From the NCBI GenBank assembly GCA_009760855.2, contig WPIO01000014.1, positions 2,781,501 through 2,845,500 of the forward strand: a stretch of 64,000 bases of DNA, written 5' to 3'. This stretch comes from Cristatella mucedo (lineage: Eukaryota > Bryozoa > Phylactolaemata > Cristatellidae). The notes beneath the pieces were generated by a model. It saw only the letters and a program-made list of their open reading frames with translations, ran no database searches and was not told the origin of the DNA. Shown here one piece after another: positions 49,624-61,042 of the stretch. The position numbers were made by a program, and so were the translations under genes. Every line of letters starts with the position of its first letter. Within the stretch, counting starts at the first letter, position 1.

Positions 49624-50475
49624 ATAATAATAATAACAATAATGCACTTGATAAAACGCCCTCAGAGAACTCAATCTCTTTCTAGGCGCTTCACATTTGC
49701 TGCAAAGGGAAGTGCGATTGAATGGTGAGTAATATCATGCTTGATAGACATGAACAACATGGTTAGGGGTGACATGCCCACGGTCAGCATGCAAATGTGG
49801 TTAGTAGCAGCATGCACAGTGTCAGCACGCATAAGCTCATGAAGGACGAATCACAAGGACCCACTAAATGCTGTCCTAAATAGGTGAGTTTTTAAGTTCT
49901 TTTTAAATGTGGTCAAGTCAGGGTGTCATTGTGAGTCAGTCATTGTGCCAGTCATTCGTCAGTCACTGTGACGCAAGTCGGGAGGGAGTTCCAGGCTTTG
50001 GGAGCGAACAAACTAAATGCAAGGTCTCCAAAGGATTCGAGGTTTGTACGAGGTATTGGTAGACTGTTGGATTCCGAAAATAGGGTGGTACGATGCTTGG
50101 CCTGGTGGGGGAATAGATCTGAGAGATAGGCTGGAGCGAAAGAATGAAGTGACCTAAAAGTGAGTGACCAAAACCTTGAAGTCGATCGGTTGCTTGACTG
50201 GTAGCCAGTGCAGGTCAGCGAGAAGGGGTGTGTTGTGGCAACTGTGGCGCTCACGACAGAAAAGCCTAGCTGCTGAGTTTTGCACCATTTGTAATCGCCT
50301 GATTGCACATGCCGGTAGGCCAGCAAGCAGTGAGTTACGGAAGTCAAGACGGGATGTCATAAATGCATGGACCAACTTAGACTTGATATCCTTATCTATC
50401 TAAACAAGCCCGAATCTTTGCAATGTTATGTATCTGAAAGTAAGCGGACTTGACTATGGAGCTGATGTGGTCGTC
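49624..50475 (-). mobile_element. LINE-B 3' half
   Basis: AAT-rich border and hairpin complement at 49624-49700, then 3' untranslated and C-terminal coding parts in antisense (minus frames 49952-50347 and 50154-50375: [22 protein letters not shown]...[18 protein letters not shown]). A 30-base internal duplication of GTCAGTCATT-type words lies near 49925-49970. The 5' truncation is near 50475. Confidence 0.88.
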
Positions 50476-51764
50476 GATCGAAGATTGGTAGACGGAACCT
50501 ATGGTGGATCCTGGTGAGCTATAATTTCAGCCCATGAGGCTGAAGTTTCAGTTCGGATAAACAACGCCACTATTCAACAAGTAAACTGACCAGCATGAAA
50601 ATACGATGACTAGATAACGAAGTGGTTCTAAAATTGAATGCCTGAATGCATTTCGTGCAACTGAAATATGCGGCTTAGAACACACTGTGTCAGATGCAGC
50701 TGCAATGCACAACGCATCAGTTCGTCTGCATACCTGCCGGAGTATTCAGTTGAAGTAGCAGACAGATTTGACCAAAGTCAGTATCTCTGAGCAGGTCTTT
50801 GTACTGTAACCGTGCTGAATACTCTTGGAAGCAATTATTTCTAAGCAATTTCCCGTGAAGGAATTTAAATCTAGGAGTTCAGCAGGTCTATCACTACTGC
50901 TTGCATTTTGTCTGAAATAAAAAGAGAATAGGGAGACTTTGCGAAATCTGCTCAATCTTAGCCGTGGCCTACATTTGTCTCTCTAATTAGTGACCTACCA
51001 GTAGCATTTCAAAAGAATACAGAGACAAGACCTGTTACTAAGGATACATTTATGATATTATGTACGCAAAGTTGAATTTTTGTGTCGGAAAAAGAATTAT
51101 GTATTTGTTTTCTAAAAGCCCAGTTGCCTTCTTAGAATGGGAGATACATCTCGATGAGGTATCTAGCACGCCGGCGAAAGTTAACGTTGAAGTAGTTAAT
51201 GCAAAGAACGGAGGGTGAGAATTGGGATTGAACTACCACCCTGGGAATCGACATTAAAATTGTGAATATGCTCTTGAAAAAAGCTATAGAATTGAATAGG
51301 TCGAAAAAAGTAAACACTAAGTAGGGTACTAACCTGGAGCAGTTTAATGAGTTCACTGATAGTCTACATTAGGGTGCTCACCTGGGAGCAGGTTAATGAG
51401 TACACGGATAGCCTACATGAGCAGTTCTGGGCTGTGCTGTGCATCCCTATTTCCCAACGTTTGCATAGAAGCTAGACATTACTCTAGCGAGGGAGAAATG
51501 GTGCGACTACAATAGTCCTCATAAGCATCGACATGATCTTGTGAGTTCTTTCTCAGCCATGTGCATATTAATCATTGCTAGTTTATTATTTGCAATAAAC
51601 GGCTGTAAGCCAACTGGGTGAGGAAATGCTTCATTTAGGAGATGGCAATCTGCTCAATCAAAGTTGATCCAAAATTGATCCAAACCAATTGGCTCGTTTC
51701 GTCCTGTGGCAGCCTGCTAGCGGCAGCCGGTCGGACGGAGGAGTAAGCAGAATTTTGTGGCAGA
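50476..51764. other. No feature recognised
   Basis: About 1.3 kb. A near-duplicate of about 45 bases occurs around 51330-51420 (CTGGAGCAGTTTAATGAGT..., CTGGGAGCAGGTTAATGAGT...). No coding exon could be supported. Confidence 0.4.
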
Positions 51765-53038
51765 TATTTAAAAAAGTAGCAATGCGAAGGCTCTTAAGGT
51801 TTCGTAATTTTCTGACAATTTAGTGGGTCCCTGTGATTCGTCCTTCATGTGCTTATGCATGCTGACACTTCGCATGCTGCCATTAACCACATTTGCATGC
51901 TGACCCTGTGCATGTCACCCCTAACCATGTTATTCATGTTTGTTTATCAAGCATGATATTACTCACCATTCAATTGCATTTCCCTTTGCAGCAAATGTAA
52001 AGCGCCTATAGAGAGATTAATAATAATAAAAATTAAAATAATGCACTTGATAAAGCGCCCTCAGAGAACTTAATCTCTTTCTAGGCGCTTTACATTTGCT
52101 GCAAAGAGAAATGCAATTGAATGGTAAGCAAAATCATGCTTGAAAAACAAACAAAATGAATAATATGGTTAGGGGTGACATGCACAGGGTCAGCATGCAA
52201 ATGTGGTTAGTGGCAGCATGCACAGTGTCAGCACGCATAAGCACATGAAGGACGAATCAAAGGGACCCACTAAATGCTGTCCTAGATAGGTGTGTTTTAA
52301 GTTCCTTTGAAATGTGTTCAGGTCAGGCGATGTTCTGACGCAGGTCAGGAGGGAGTTCCAGGCTTTGGGAGCGTACGAACTAAATGCACGGTCTCCAAAG
52401 GATTTGAGGTTTCTACGAGGTATTTTTAGACTGTTGGATCCCGAAAAGCGGGTGGTACGATGCTTGGCCTGATGGGGTAGTATATCTGAGAGATAGGCTG
52501 GAGCCATAGAATGAAGGGACCTAAAAGTGAGCGACAAAACCTTGAAGTCAATCCGTCGCTTGACTGGTAGCCAGTGCAGGTCGGCGAGAAGTGGAGTAAT
52601 GTGGCAACTGCGACGCTCACGACAGATAAGTCTAGCTGCAGAGTTTTGCACCAGCTGCAATCGCCTGATCGCACATGCTGGTAGGCCAGTAAGCAGTGAG
52701 TTGTAGAAGTCGAGACGGGTTGTCACGAATGCATGGACCAACTTAGATATGGTATCCTTATCTAAACAAGCCCGAATTTTAGCAATGTTATGAAGCTGAA
52801 AATAGGCAGATTTGACTGTGGAGTTGATATGGTCGTCTAACGAGAGGTCGCTTTGGAGTATGACACCTAGATTTTGAGCTGATTCAACAGGAGATATGCT
52901 GGCAGAGCCAATTTTGAGAGTCAGCCTTTCCAATTTCAGAACTAGTAAGTTAGTTTTATCATCGTTTAGTTTTAGAAAATTGAGTTCTTTGAGGGCGCTT
53001 TATCAAGTGCATTATTATTATTATTATTATTATATTAT
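51765..53038 (+). mobile_element. LINE-B 3' end, sense, split by an opposite-strand LINE-B
   Basis: The first piece (51765-52020) is the LINE-B 3' untranslated region up to the first hairpin arm (AAAGCGCCTATAGAGAGATT). The second piece (about 52979-53038) continues exactly where it stopped: TTGAGTTCTTTGAGGGCGCT, TTATCAAGTGCATTATTATT and more ATT. Together they rebuild one complete hairpin and tail. A minus-strand LINE-B (52021-52978) lies between. Confidence 0.85.
52021..52978 (-). mobile_element. LINE-B copy inserted in the hairpin loop of another LINE-B
   Basis: AAT-rich border at 52021-52042, then the hairpin complement. A 247-codon minus frame (52190-52933) covers the C-terminal region: [88 protein letters not shown]. 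The 5' truncation is near 52978. It is very similar to the copy at 27839. Confidence 0.92.
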
Positions 53039-53954
53039 TTTGTAGAACTAATTGGATATAAATTACAGTCTGACTGAGTACCGAGTGAGGCCGGCTCTCT
53101 TGCCTGCCACAGAGGCATTCTTTTGCCGTCGAGAGCACATCTAGGGAACTCTTCCGCTAACGATATGTCGGGGCAGTATGGTAGTGCAGTAGCTTTAGGT
53201 GTCACTGTAAGGCGCAACAAAACTTCGGAAGCAACTTTTCTCTGACTGACATTTGACGTAATGCAATGAACAATCGAAGGAAACGTGTGAGCTACGACTT
53301 GTTTATGTTGATAGCCTCCGTCGAACATTTTTTGCATTTAGCATGTATTTCCCAAGTCATTCACATGAATGAGCAAATCGCGAGACCGTCATTTGTTTCA
53401 TTTCTTGATATCTCCCAGGGAGGAAAATAAAGCACACAAATGAGCAACACAAGAAAAAGTGCTGGTGCTATACGCAAAGCCATACGGTGCTCACCAGAGG
53501 CTGTGGCAGTTGGCAAACAACTTATTCGGGCTGCCAGAACTTACAAATCAGGCTAAAAGCATCCGCATACTTGAGAAGTATGACAACAAATTAAAACCCA
53601 GATGGCCAGATCCAAGAGTAGCAGATATCTAACAACAAGATAAACGAGCTTTTTCTTGATGCTCTCAAGAGCTTAATGCTTGCTTCAGTGTTAAACCTTA
53701 CGTCACGTGTCCACCTCGCTTGAAAGGTAGTCTTCTAGAAAAAGGAAAATTCAAGATAAAGAGCTGGGGATAAGCACGTCTGACGCTTTTTATAGTTCAC
53801 TTGGCCAGTAAAGTGCATGAAGCGCCACTAACAAAATATCTACAATGCATGGTCTGCGAAGCTCGTCAAGTCACGTGTAAGCCGATACACAGCAAGAAAA
53901 TTAGGCGTCATTGTGCTTGCAATATTTACGATATAGACAAAACTTTAGTTGAAA
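53039..53954. other. No feature recognised
   Basis: A minus frame of 100 codons at 53035-53337 shows no known domain. I see nothing else. Confidence 0.35.
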
Positions 53955-54080
53955 CGAATGTAATGTATCTCTGTCTAAAACTTCATAAAAAGACATAGAT
54001 GAATTAGCTATAACACATGAGTGTTCTCCTTAGCGCACTCAGAGCATAAGCCGCTTTCGGCTTCTGCCCTTGCCAGAAGC
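53955..54080 (-). mobile_element. LINE-A 3' end fragment
   Basis: Complement of the LINE-A tail (GAATGTAATGTATCTCTGTC), then decayed 3' untranslated words up to AGCATAAGCCGCTTTCGG. Confidence 0.6.
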
Positions 54081-54427
54081 ACATGCCGACAGGCAGTAGC
54101 TTCCTACAAGCCTAGCCAGACGGTCGTAAAATTCACAATCCGGTATTTAGTAAAATAGGTTTTCTGTACACTAGCAGTTATCACTCATTCAAGAAATGAC
54201 GGTAAGGCATATCTGAATAAAAATAACTCGGTGAACGTTCTGACAAATGAGAAATGAAAATCCGTAGCCCTTAACTGTTGTACAGAGTCAGTTTAGTTTC
54301 TGTTTCACTTCGGAACTATCTGTCTTTTTGGCAGCGATTCTCGGGCTTAAATATTCTTTTCCAAAGGCGCTAAGCACTGCTGATTGGCGAGCCAGATCAT
54401 AATCAGCAATTTATCCGGTTATCAAGT

Positions 54428-54565
54428 TGAAGTTTTGGTCAAGGGGCTCTCCCCGATCAAGGTTTGGCTGAGGTCATGGGCTCGAGCCCCGAGGCATATG
54501 TGAAGCACCTGAAAAGAGATTAACTTATCTTAGGGTGCTATAAAAATGAATTATGTATGTATTTA
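54428..54565 (+). mobile_element. SINE S2, sense
   Basis: GGTCAAGGGGCTCTCCCCGA, then GAGGTCATGGGCTCGAGCCCC (B-box-like) and GTGAAGCACCTGAAAAGAGA, TTAACTTATCTTAGGGTGCT. Hairpin arms have matching changes (AGCACCT / AGGGTGCT), so the stem is kept. Confidence 0.8.
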
Positions 54566-55867
54566 GTTTATATTTTGATTTATTTTATTCATGATATTAT
54601 CAAAATAACTAAGTCATTAGCAAATGGTGGCGACAGTAGACATTTCCTGTTACGGCCATAGACATTCCTATTACGGACAATTGTCCACGGTCTCTCGCCC
54701 AACGGCTAAGCTACGCTATCGAACACAAAATGACCGACTGTGGAGAACGGGAGATATGATCAGTTACAAAACAATAAGGATGGTGTAATGAAAATTAGTT
54801 TTAGACAGGTACCGATATTTTACGTCCTACGATTCAAGCCTGCTTGATATTTATTGGAATTAACGATCTTATTTCAAATGTCAGATTCACCATAGAATAA
54901 TTTAAATATTTTCTTACGCCTCGTGTATTTGCCACTTAGTTAACCTCCGTAAGGGTTTTTAATTGTCAAATGGAATGAGGGCTCACGCTTTAGTTAAATC
55001 TAATAGCAGCGTGTAGAGCGAATATTCTAATGAGTCATCTAACGGCTTTCTGTTAGCTACAGTATCAGAGGGCTTATTAAAGTAAAGCCATCCTTAGATC
55101 TCACTTAAAACTATTTCCTAAATATTTTTATTGAAGATAATAATTTTTAACATTTTATTTAAAACAGCTCATTGCAAATCTGTTGTGTCTATTATAACCA
55201 CTATTCTAATGATTGTAGAATTTCTATTTCGGCTGTTGTTTTGCTTGCCAACTTGCCAGCTTGCCTTCCGTGAACGCCAGTTTTACGTCAGATTCAGTGC
55301 AGGCTGTATGCCAAAAGATTAGAACCTAATAGATAGTTGCTGTTCAAACTATTTCTGAACTTAAAGCAAAAAATCTGGACTGCTTTTAGAAATACCTCAT
55401 CTGTACAGCAAAGCGCACGAAATATTAGATTCAGCAAGTTACCTTGAGTAGAACCGGAGTATGTGCCTAGCGTCTCTTGAAGCATTTGCAACGTATCCTA
55501 GCTTTGCCTCGCAATTCTTACAAAACCCAGCAAATCTTAAAGCTACAAGTTTTTGACATAATTTTTATATGGCTGGGGATTACTTAGTAGTTAAACTTTA
55601 TTAATCATAGCTGAGTTTTATAATCTGTGAAAAGCAGAATTCGCATTCAGAATTTCTCTAAAACTTTAAATGGCTCAGTGTAGAGAGCGCCAGTGAGGTA
55701 AACCAGCTGAAGTTTACGTAACTGAAGCAGCACTAGCAGGTGTACGTAGATACTTGTGATGCAAGGCTCATAGTTCACCGTGCCGTGCTTGGACTTGTCA
55801 CAATATGCTACCGGTGTGTGTTGTCATCAATGAACAATCACGTAAAGATTAGACCTGTGTTAGCAGT
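54566..55867. other. No feature recognised
   Basis: AT-rich spacer of 1.3 kb with only chance-length open frames. Confidence 0.4.
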
Positions 55868-57424
55868 AATAATAATAATAATAATAATGCGCTTGATTAA
55901 GCGCCCTCAGAGAACTCAATCTCTTTCTAGGCGCTTTACATTTGCTGCAAAGGAAATGTGATTAAATGGTGAGTAAAATCATGCTTGATAAACAACATGA
56001 ATAACATAGTTGGGTGACATGCACAGGGTCAGCATGCAAGTGTGGTTAGTGGCAGCATGCACAGTGTCAGCATGCATAAGCACATAAAGGACGTATCAAA
56101 GGGACCCAGTAATTGCTGTCCTAAATTGATGTGTTTTTAATTTCTTTTTAAATGTGGTCAAGTCAGGGGATGTTCTGACGCAAGTCGGGAGCGAGTTCCA
56201 GGCTTTGGAAGCAAACGAACTAAATGCACGGTCTCCAAAGAATTTGAGGTTTGTACGAGGTATTGGTAGACTGTTGGATTCCGAGAAGCGGGTTGTACGA
56301 TGCTTAGCTTGATGGGGCTGTAGATCTGAGAGATAGGCTGGAGACAAAGAATGAAATGATTTAAATATGAGCGACAAAATCTTGAAGTCGATCGGTTGCT
56401 TGACTGGTAGCCAGTGCAGGTCGGTGAGAAGTGGAGTAATGTGGCAACTGCGACGCTCACGACAGACAAGCCTAGCTGCAGAGTTTTGCACCGGCTGCAA
56501 GCCCTTGATTGCACATGCCGGTATGCAAGCAAGCAGTGAGTTACAGAAGTCAAGTCGGGATATCACAAATGCATGGACCAACTTAGACGTGGTATCCTTA
56601 TCTAAACAAGCTCGAATTTTAGCAATGTTATGTATCTGAAAGTAGGCAGACTTAATTGTGGAGCTGATGTGGTCATCTAACGAGACGTCACTTTGGAACA
56701 TGACAGCTAGATTTTTAGCAGATTCAACAGGAGATATGATATGCTGGCAGAGCTAATTTTGAGCGTTAGCCTTTCCGAATTTTGAATCACACTAGGTTTG
56801 CCCATGACTAAGAAGTTAGTTTTATCGTCGTTTATTGTAAGAGAATTTGCTGCCAACAACGTGTGGATGCCCTCAATACGTACAGCAAGTGAGTGGAGAG
56901 AATTCGAGGTGCTCGAAGGCTGGGAGAGATCAGAGCAACGACAGGGACAACTGAGACAACTGAGTGTCATCCGCATAGAAGTGAAAGCCTAGATTGTGCT
57001 TGAAAATCACATCAGCAAGAGGGAGAGTATAAACCGTGAAAAGAACCGGACCTAGCACGGAGCCCTGAGGTACTCCATATTTCAGAGGTACTTCAGATGA
57101 TCTTTGTCCATTCACGTCAATACTATGGAGTCTCCCACTGAGATAGGACCTGAACCACTGCGGAGCAGTGCCAGTGATGCCCAGGCGAGATGAAAGGCAC
57201 TGTAGAAGAACTTGGATATCGATAGTATTAAAAGCTGCCGAAAGATCGTGCAAAACAAGCAAATAATCAACCCATGTCTGCATTCCTAAGTAGGTCGTTG
57301 TACACTCTAAGCAATGCTGATTCTGTGGAGTGATTCGCTCTAAAGCCAGACAGGAACTTATTAGCAAGGTTTGAAGTTTCAATATACGAGTTAAGCCGGT
57401 CCGCAACGACCCATTGCAGTGTGC
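55868..57424 (-). mobile_element. LINE-B copy
   Basis: (AAT)n border at 55868-55889, hairpin complement, 3' untranslated region, then minus frames 56096-56701 (C-terminal region), 56707-56976 and 56930-57493 ([55 protein letters not shown]). Frames are broken at two or more places, notably by a repeated ACTGAGACAACTGAG-type insertion right after the YADD codons (56950-56968). The 5' truncation is near 57424. Confidence 0.9.
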
Positions 57425-57846
57425 AAATAATTTTTGCTGAAAGCAGGAGCCAGAGGCCAGATAATCTGTTCTAGATCTCTGATGCCCATACATGTTATAT
57501 AGATCATTTTCGGCAAATAAAAAGACTGATATTTAACTATAAATTAAAGAGCCCGCTGGGCATCCGGGCAATCGCCCCTCATCCTACAGTGGAACAGCGA
57601 CCGAGGGAAGCCTCCTATTCCTATGCCCCCTCCCGACCGTCACCGTCGACGAAATTATGTCTTAATTCCGCCCAATGATCAACCGCCGAGTTCGTGACTA
57701 TAAAAAATATGACTTTACCCTATAATTCTCTTTAATTGTGGGTCTAACCCACCTACACGAAAATGTTGCATGCCTAGCCCCAAGATGAATATTCTGGGTC
57801 TGCCACTGTCAATAACCATAAGTGTGGATTACTGATAAACTGTTTG
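57425..57846. other. No feature recognised
   Basis: Mixed-composition spacer. I see no coding or RNA signal. Confidence 0.4.
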
Positions 57847-57873
57847 CTCTCTCTCTCTCTCTCTCTCTCTCGA

Positions 57874-57945
<72 letters not shown>

Positions 57946-58022
57946 CAGACAGACAGAGACAGACAGACAGACGACAGACGACAGACAGACAGACAGACAG
58001 ACAGACAGGCAGACAGACAGAG
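57847..58022. repeat. Compound microsatellite (CT)n-(GA)n-(GACA)n
   Basis: A CT tract (57847-57871), a six-base spacer, a GA tract (about 57877-57905) and then GACA/GACAGA repeats to 58022. The CT and GA tracts face each other and can form a long hairpin. Confidence 0.95.
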
Positions 58023-58275
58023 TGAGTAGTTCTCACATGAAAAATTTCATGTTTTTTATAATGCTATCGTCGAGCCTATTCTTTTATGTATTTTTCAGAT
58101 AGTATATCGTCCCATGCATGCACCAAAAATACGCTGGAATCTGATTTTGGAAAGTATGCTAAATTTAGTTTTTTGATGGTTTCAGTGACTCTCTATCCAT
58201 TCATCTGGAGTGGACCGCCTGTGCAACTCCTTGATTTTTTTGGCATGCAGCCAGCCAGCTTGACAATGATTGATG

Positions 58276-58500
58276 TGCGACGGAGCGAGCTGAGCGAGAC
58301 AGAAAGGGGCTCGCTGGCGAGCTAAGCGAGCGCACCCAATGGTAATGATGACGTCGCCGCCGCCTTTTAAGTAGCACCGCTCCTTGCCGTCGGCTAGAGC
58401 GATCGGCTGACGTCATCGTTAGAGGTGGGTGCGCTCGCTTAGCCAAGCCAGCCAGTCCCTTTCTGTCTCACTTCGCTAGCTCGCTCGGCCTTTCGTCGAG
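58276..58500. mobile_element. Foldback (MITE-like) element
   Basis: Two arms of about 90 bp in inverted orientation. The left includes GAGACAGAAAGGGGCTCGCT, CTAAGCGAGCGCACCCA and GATGACGTC. The right carries the complements of CTAAGCGAGCGCACCCA, GAGACAGAAAGGGA and GATGACGTC. Arms are roughly 80% alike by eye. No coding capacity. Arm edges are approximate. Confidence 0.7.
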
Positions 58501-59067
58501 GCTGCTGGCTCCGCTTTCCAGAGAGCCGACTGCTCGTCGTGAATGCCACTGGTTTATCGTCTTGTCGTCAACGTTCCGTGCAGGCTACTGTCAAGCCTAC
58601 AGCTATGGCGTTGGCTTCGGCACGTTCGCGGGTAAATTCTTGCCGGCCGTGTAGCTGTGAATGGGCTCGCATCCACCCACACGACTGGTGTCTCGGTGAA
58701 TTGATTGGCTACATTACCGCAGAGATTTATGTGCATCAAATACCGTGGGCTTAATGTAGTTCATGCTACGTGATTCGGGTAGAGTTGTCTTCACAGTCGG
58801 GTAGTAAATTCTCAGTAGTTCATTGGTTCGACTCAAATCACATGTCTTCTTTAACTCGCAACTCATCGATGTGCTCCGCTCTATGTGTGCTGTGTTTTTC
58901 ATAAAATGACGTGCCTGCTTAGCTTTTTCCAGGCTCCATAACTCAATCAGGGTATACAATTTATTTGAAACTTTCAACGCGACTTTCGACCTTCGAATTT
59001 CATCTATGCGAGCTCAGAGTTCTGCCTCAATGAGATGTGCTGAAGTGACTCTCCATCAAATAATGAC

Positions 59068-59343
59068 TCACTTATCAGTGAAGCCGTCAGAGCCGCGAGT
59101 CTTAAGATCATCCTTAACCTTCAGGCTTTTTCGAGAACAAAGTCTCGTGCTTGAGATTTTCTTGCTCATATTTCTAGGGTGAAAATATTGAACTGTCTTG
59201 TTCCTGTTGAAGTCGACACTTGGGCAGAATTTGGATACGGCAGCACTGACTGCTGCTTCTTGCGGCTCTAAGAACCAGATGTAGTCTGTCTTGTCCTGAC
59301 CTATGAGGTCAGCCATCCTCGGATCATTCTTGAAGTCAATATT
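59068..59343 (-). CDS. Class-V aminotransferase-like gene, last exon
   Basis: It starts after ATACTTTGCAG in phase 0 with NIDFKNDPRMADLIGQDKTD, then YIWFLEPQEAAVSAAVSKFCPSVDFN and a basic tail ending GFTDK and TGA. A good donor (AA|GTGAGT) overlaps the stop. If used, it would join further sequence toward 58977, where an 87-codon frame without recognisable family exists. Confidence 0.7.
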   Translation of the reverse strand, partial: NIDFKNDPRMADLIGQDKTDYIWFLEPQEAAVSAAVSKFCPSVDFNRNKTVQYFHPRNMSKKISSTRLCSRKSLKVKDDLKTRGSDGFTDK

Positions 59344-61042
59344 CTGCAAAGTATTATTGGAATGCTGGTTCAGCAGATTCGCATGAAGTTCAACAAGTGC
59401 AAAGCTGTGAGTGGTTGAACAGCTTGATTACTTAGGTCAGATAGAAAGCTCTCACTGCTGTGAATCTATGCATCTCAGCTCAGTAAGGTGACGCAAAGTA
59501 GCCAAGCGAATGGATATTAGGATAACTATTCGCAAAGAGAGTCATTTCCAGCCATACGATGCTCTGCTTCCAAGCCCATGCTAAATTCAATGTGGCCATT
59601 TACCTTTGCACATTCGTCAGACAAGAGAATCAATCGTTCCGCCTGAAGTAGGGTTCTCTGAATAAACAGAACAAAAGCTTTCTATTTTTGGCTGTTACCT
59701 AAGCATAGTCAACATAGCATCTAAACCTTTTCCCTTTGCTTGTGCATCAAACAACTTTGATAAGCTGCACAGACACAGAAGAAGACGAGTTATGTCAAAC
59801 GTCATCATTGGTCACGCTGTTTAGTCTGGTACTTTCCGTAATACGAATCACTAAAGCTTTGAAGCATTCATGAAGCGAAACGATTAATATGCGAACCTCA
59901 TGGATCTTCGCACTCAGCCGTATGCCGTTAACTTTGGTGTGGTTCATTGCGGCTATCCCTCTGCCAGTAAATGTGACGTCATTGAGGCTGTGTGTCCGCA
60001 GTTCAAAGTTCCTGTGTTGCCACTCTCCGGTCTGCGGATTCATGGTGTACTGTAAAGAAAACCTTTGAATAACTTCACCATGAATGCAGCAGCCACTGTC
60101 TCAGGATCAGCATGGCATATTGTAATTGTCATGGTTGTTGAAAGCCTGACTACGGCGATCAAAAATCATAGTGAGTTTAAAGAGTTTTGGTAAAGCTCTG
60201 CCCATACCCAACTCATGATGTGCGGACGCTAAAATGCCATAATTAGACGCGTCAGGTTTTATTTTTCATATCATGTTGGAAGCTTAATTGTTATGTAGTC
60301 AATTTAGCTTTTTCAGTCAGTGACTTCAACTAATATCCGTACAACCCTCCGTACAATAGCCTGGCCCATTCCGGAGCTCTGGCTTGCTTGTTGGCTTGCT
60401 GCATCACTACGTTCTTGGGCAATAGCGTTTCAATGACTAAACCTAAAGTGTGAGCTGCTCCATAATGCCAAAAGCAAAGCCCACTACAATTCAACTTATG
60501 CATCTGAAATAGTGACTGTTGTCGATAAATGGGCTAGAGACCTTTATTTTTCTCAAAGTATTTTTCTAAGGCATTAAGTTTTATAATTCAGAAAGTCCGA
60601 GGCTTAATTTGTAGCGTAGCATAGCCATAATAGATCTTCTAGGGGCTAAGTCAACTCTTTTTTAGTTATTCCATTTCTGTCTTTCTAGATATTAAAACTC
60701 GTAGATTCATTCAGCGTTCAGATGGATTATGGTTAAGGGCTTATAACTAAACTTTCGATGCAAATTTAAGTGGCTGGCTCTCATTAGTGATTGAGCACAT
60801 GTGCCTCCTTTACGCTCGATTCCGGAGGGAGTCGATAGATTTGCGAAACTTATGGAGCCTACAAACTCCAGTGAAACATTCAGCACGTCCAAGCATTACA
60901 ATGAATTGCTCATCACCACAATTTTCTCACCTGTGGCAGAAGACGCCAACCATGCTCCGCGACCATGGCAACAGCCTTGATTACGAACTCACATTCGTCA
61001 TCAGTCATGAAATAAGGAAAGTTAAGTCTCACAAATCCTGGC
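59068..61042 (-). CDS. Class-V aminotransferase-like protein, C-terminal exons only
   Basis: Three exons in phase on the minus strand: 61042-60931, 60049-59897 and 59343-59068 (stop TGA at 59068-59070). The product reads PGFVRLNFPYFMTDDECEFVIKAVAMVAEHGWRLLPQ / YTMNPQTGEWQHRNFEL... / ...DKTDYIWFLEPQEAAVSAAV.... The blocks PGF.R(L/V)N..YF...E, AV..VA.HGW.LLP, YxFNP.TGEW.HR and a C-terminal WFL.P.EA are typical of a family of PLP-dependent class-V aminotransferase (cysteine-desulfurase-like) proteins of unknown substrate. The PLP-binding part is not in the window as far as I can see. Confidence 0.8.
59897..60049 (-). CDS. Class-V aminotransferase-like gene, exon with NPQTGEWQHR
   Basis: This exon is 153 nt (51 codons, phase 0) after GTTTTCTTTACAG. 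It starts YTMNPQTGEWQHRNFELRT and continues in one frame. The donor (GAG|GTTCGC) is weak, so the 3' edge is less sure than the 5' edge. Confidence 0.75.
60931..61042 (-). CDS. Class-V aminotransferase-like gene, exon with PGF.RLN...HGW.LLPQ
   Basis: This exon is 112 nt, phase 2 in and 0 out, between ATTTATTTGTAG and GTGAGA on the minus strand. It encodes 37 residues with strong family identity. Its first base completes a codon that should be Lys or Arg (…K/R-PGF) from an upstream exon I could not locate. Confidence 0.88.

Noticed and set aside
57822..58036. Arg-Glu and Thr-Asp-Arg-Gln rich open frames
   Set aside because: They are translations of the CT/GA/GACA microsatellite in several frames on both strands.
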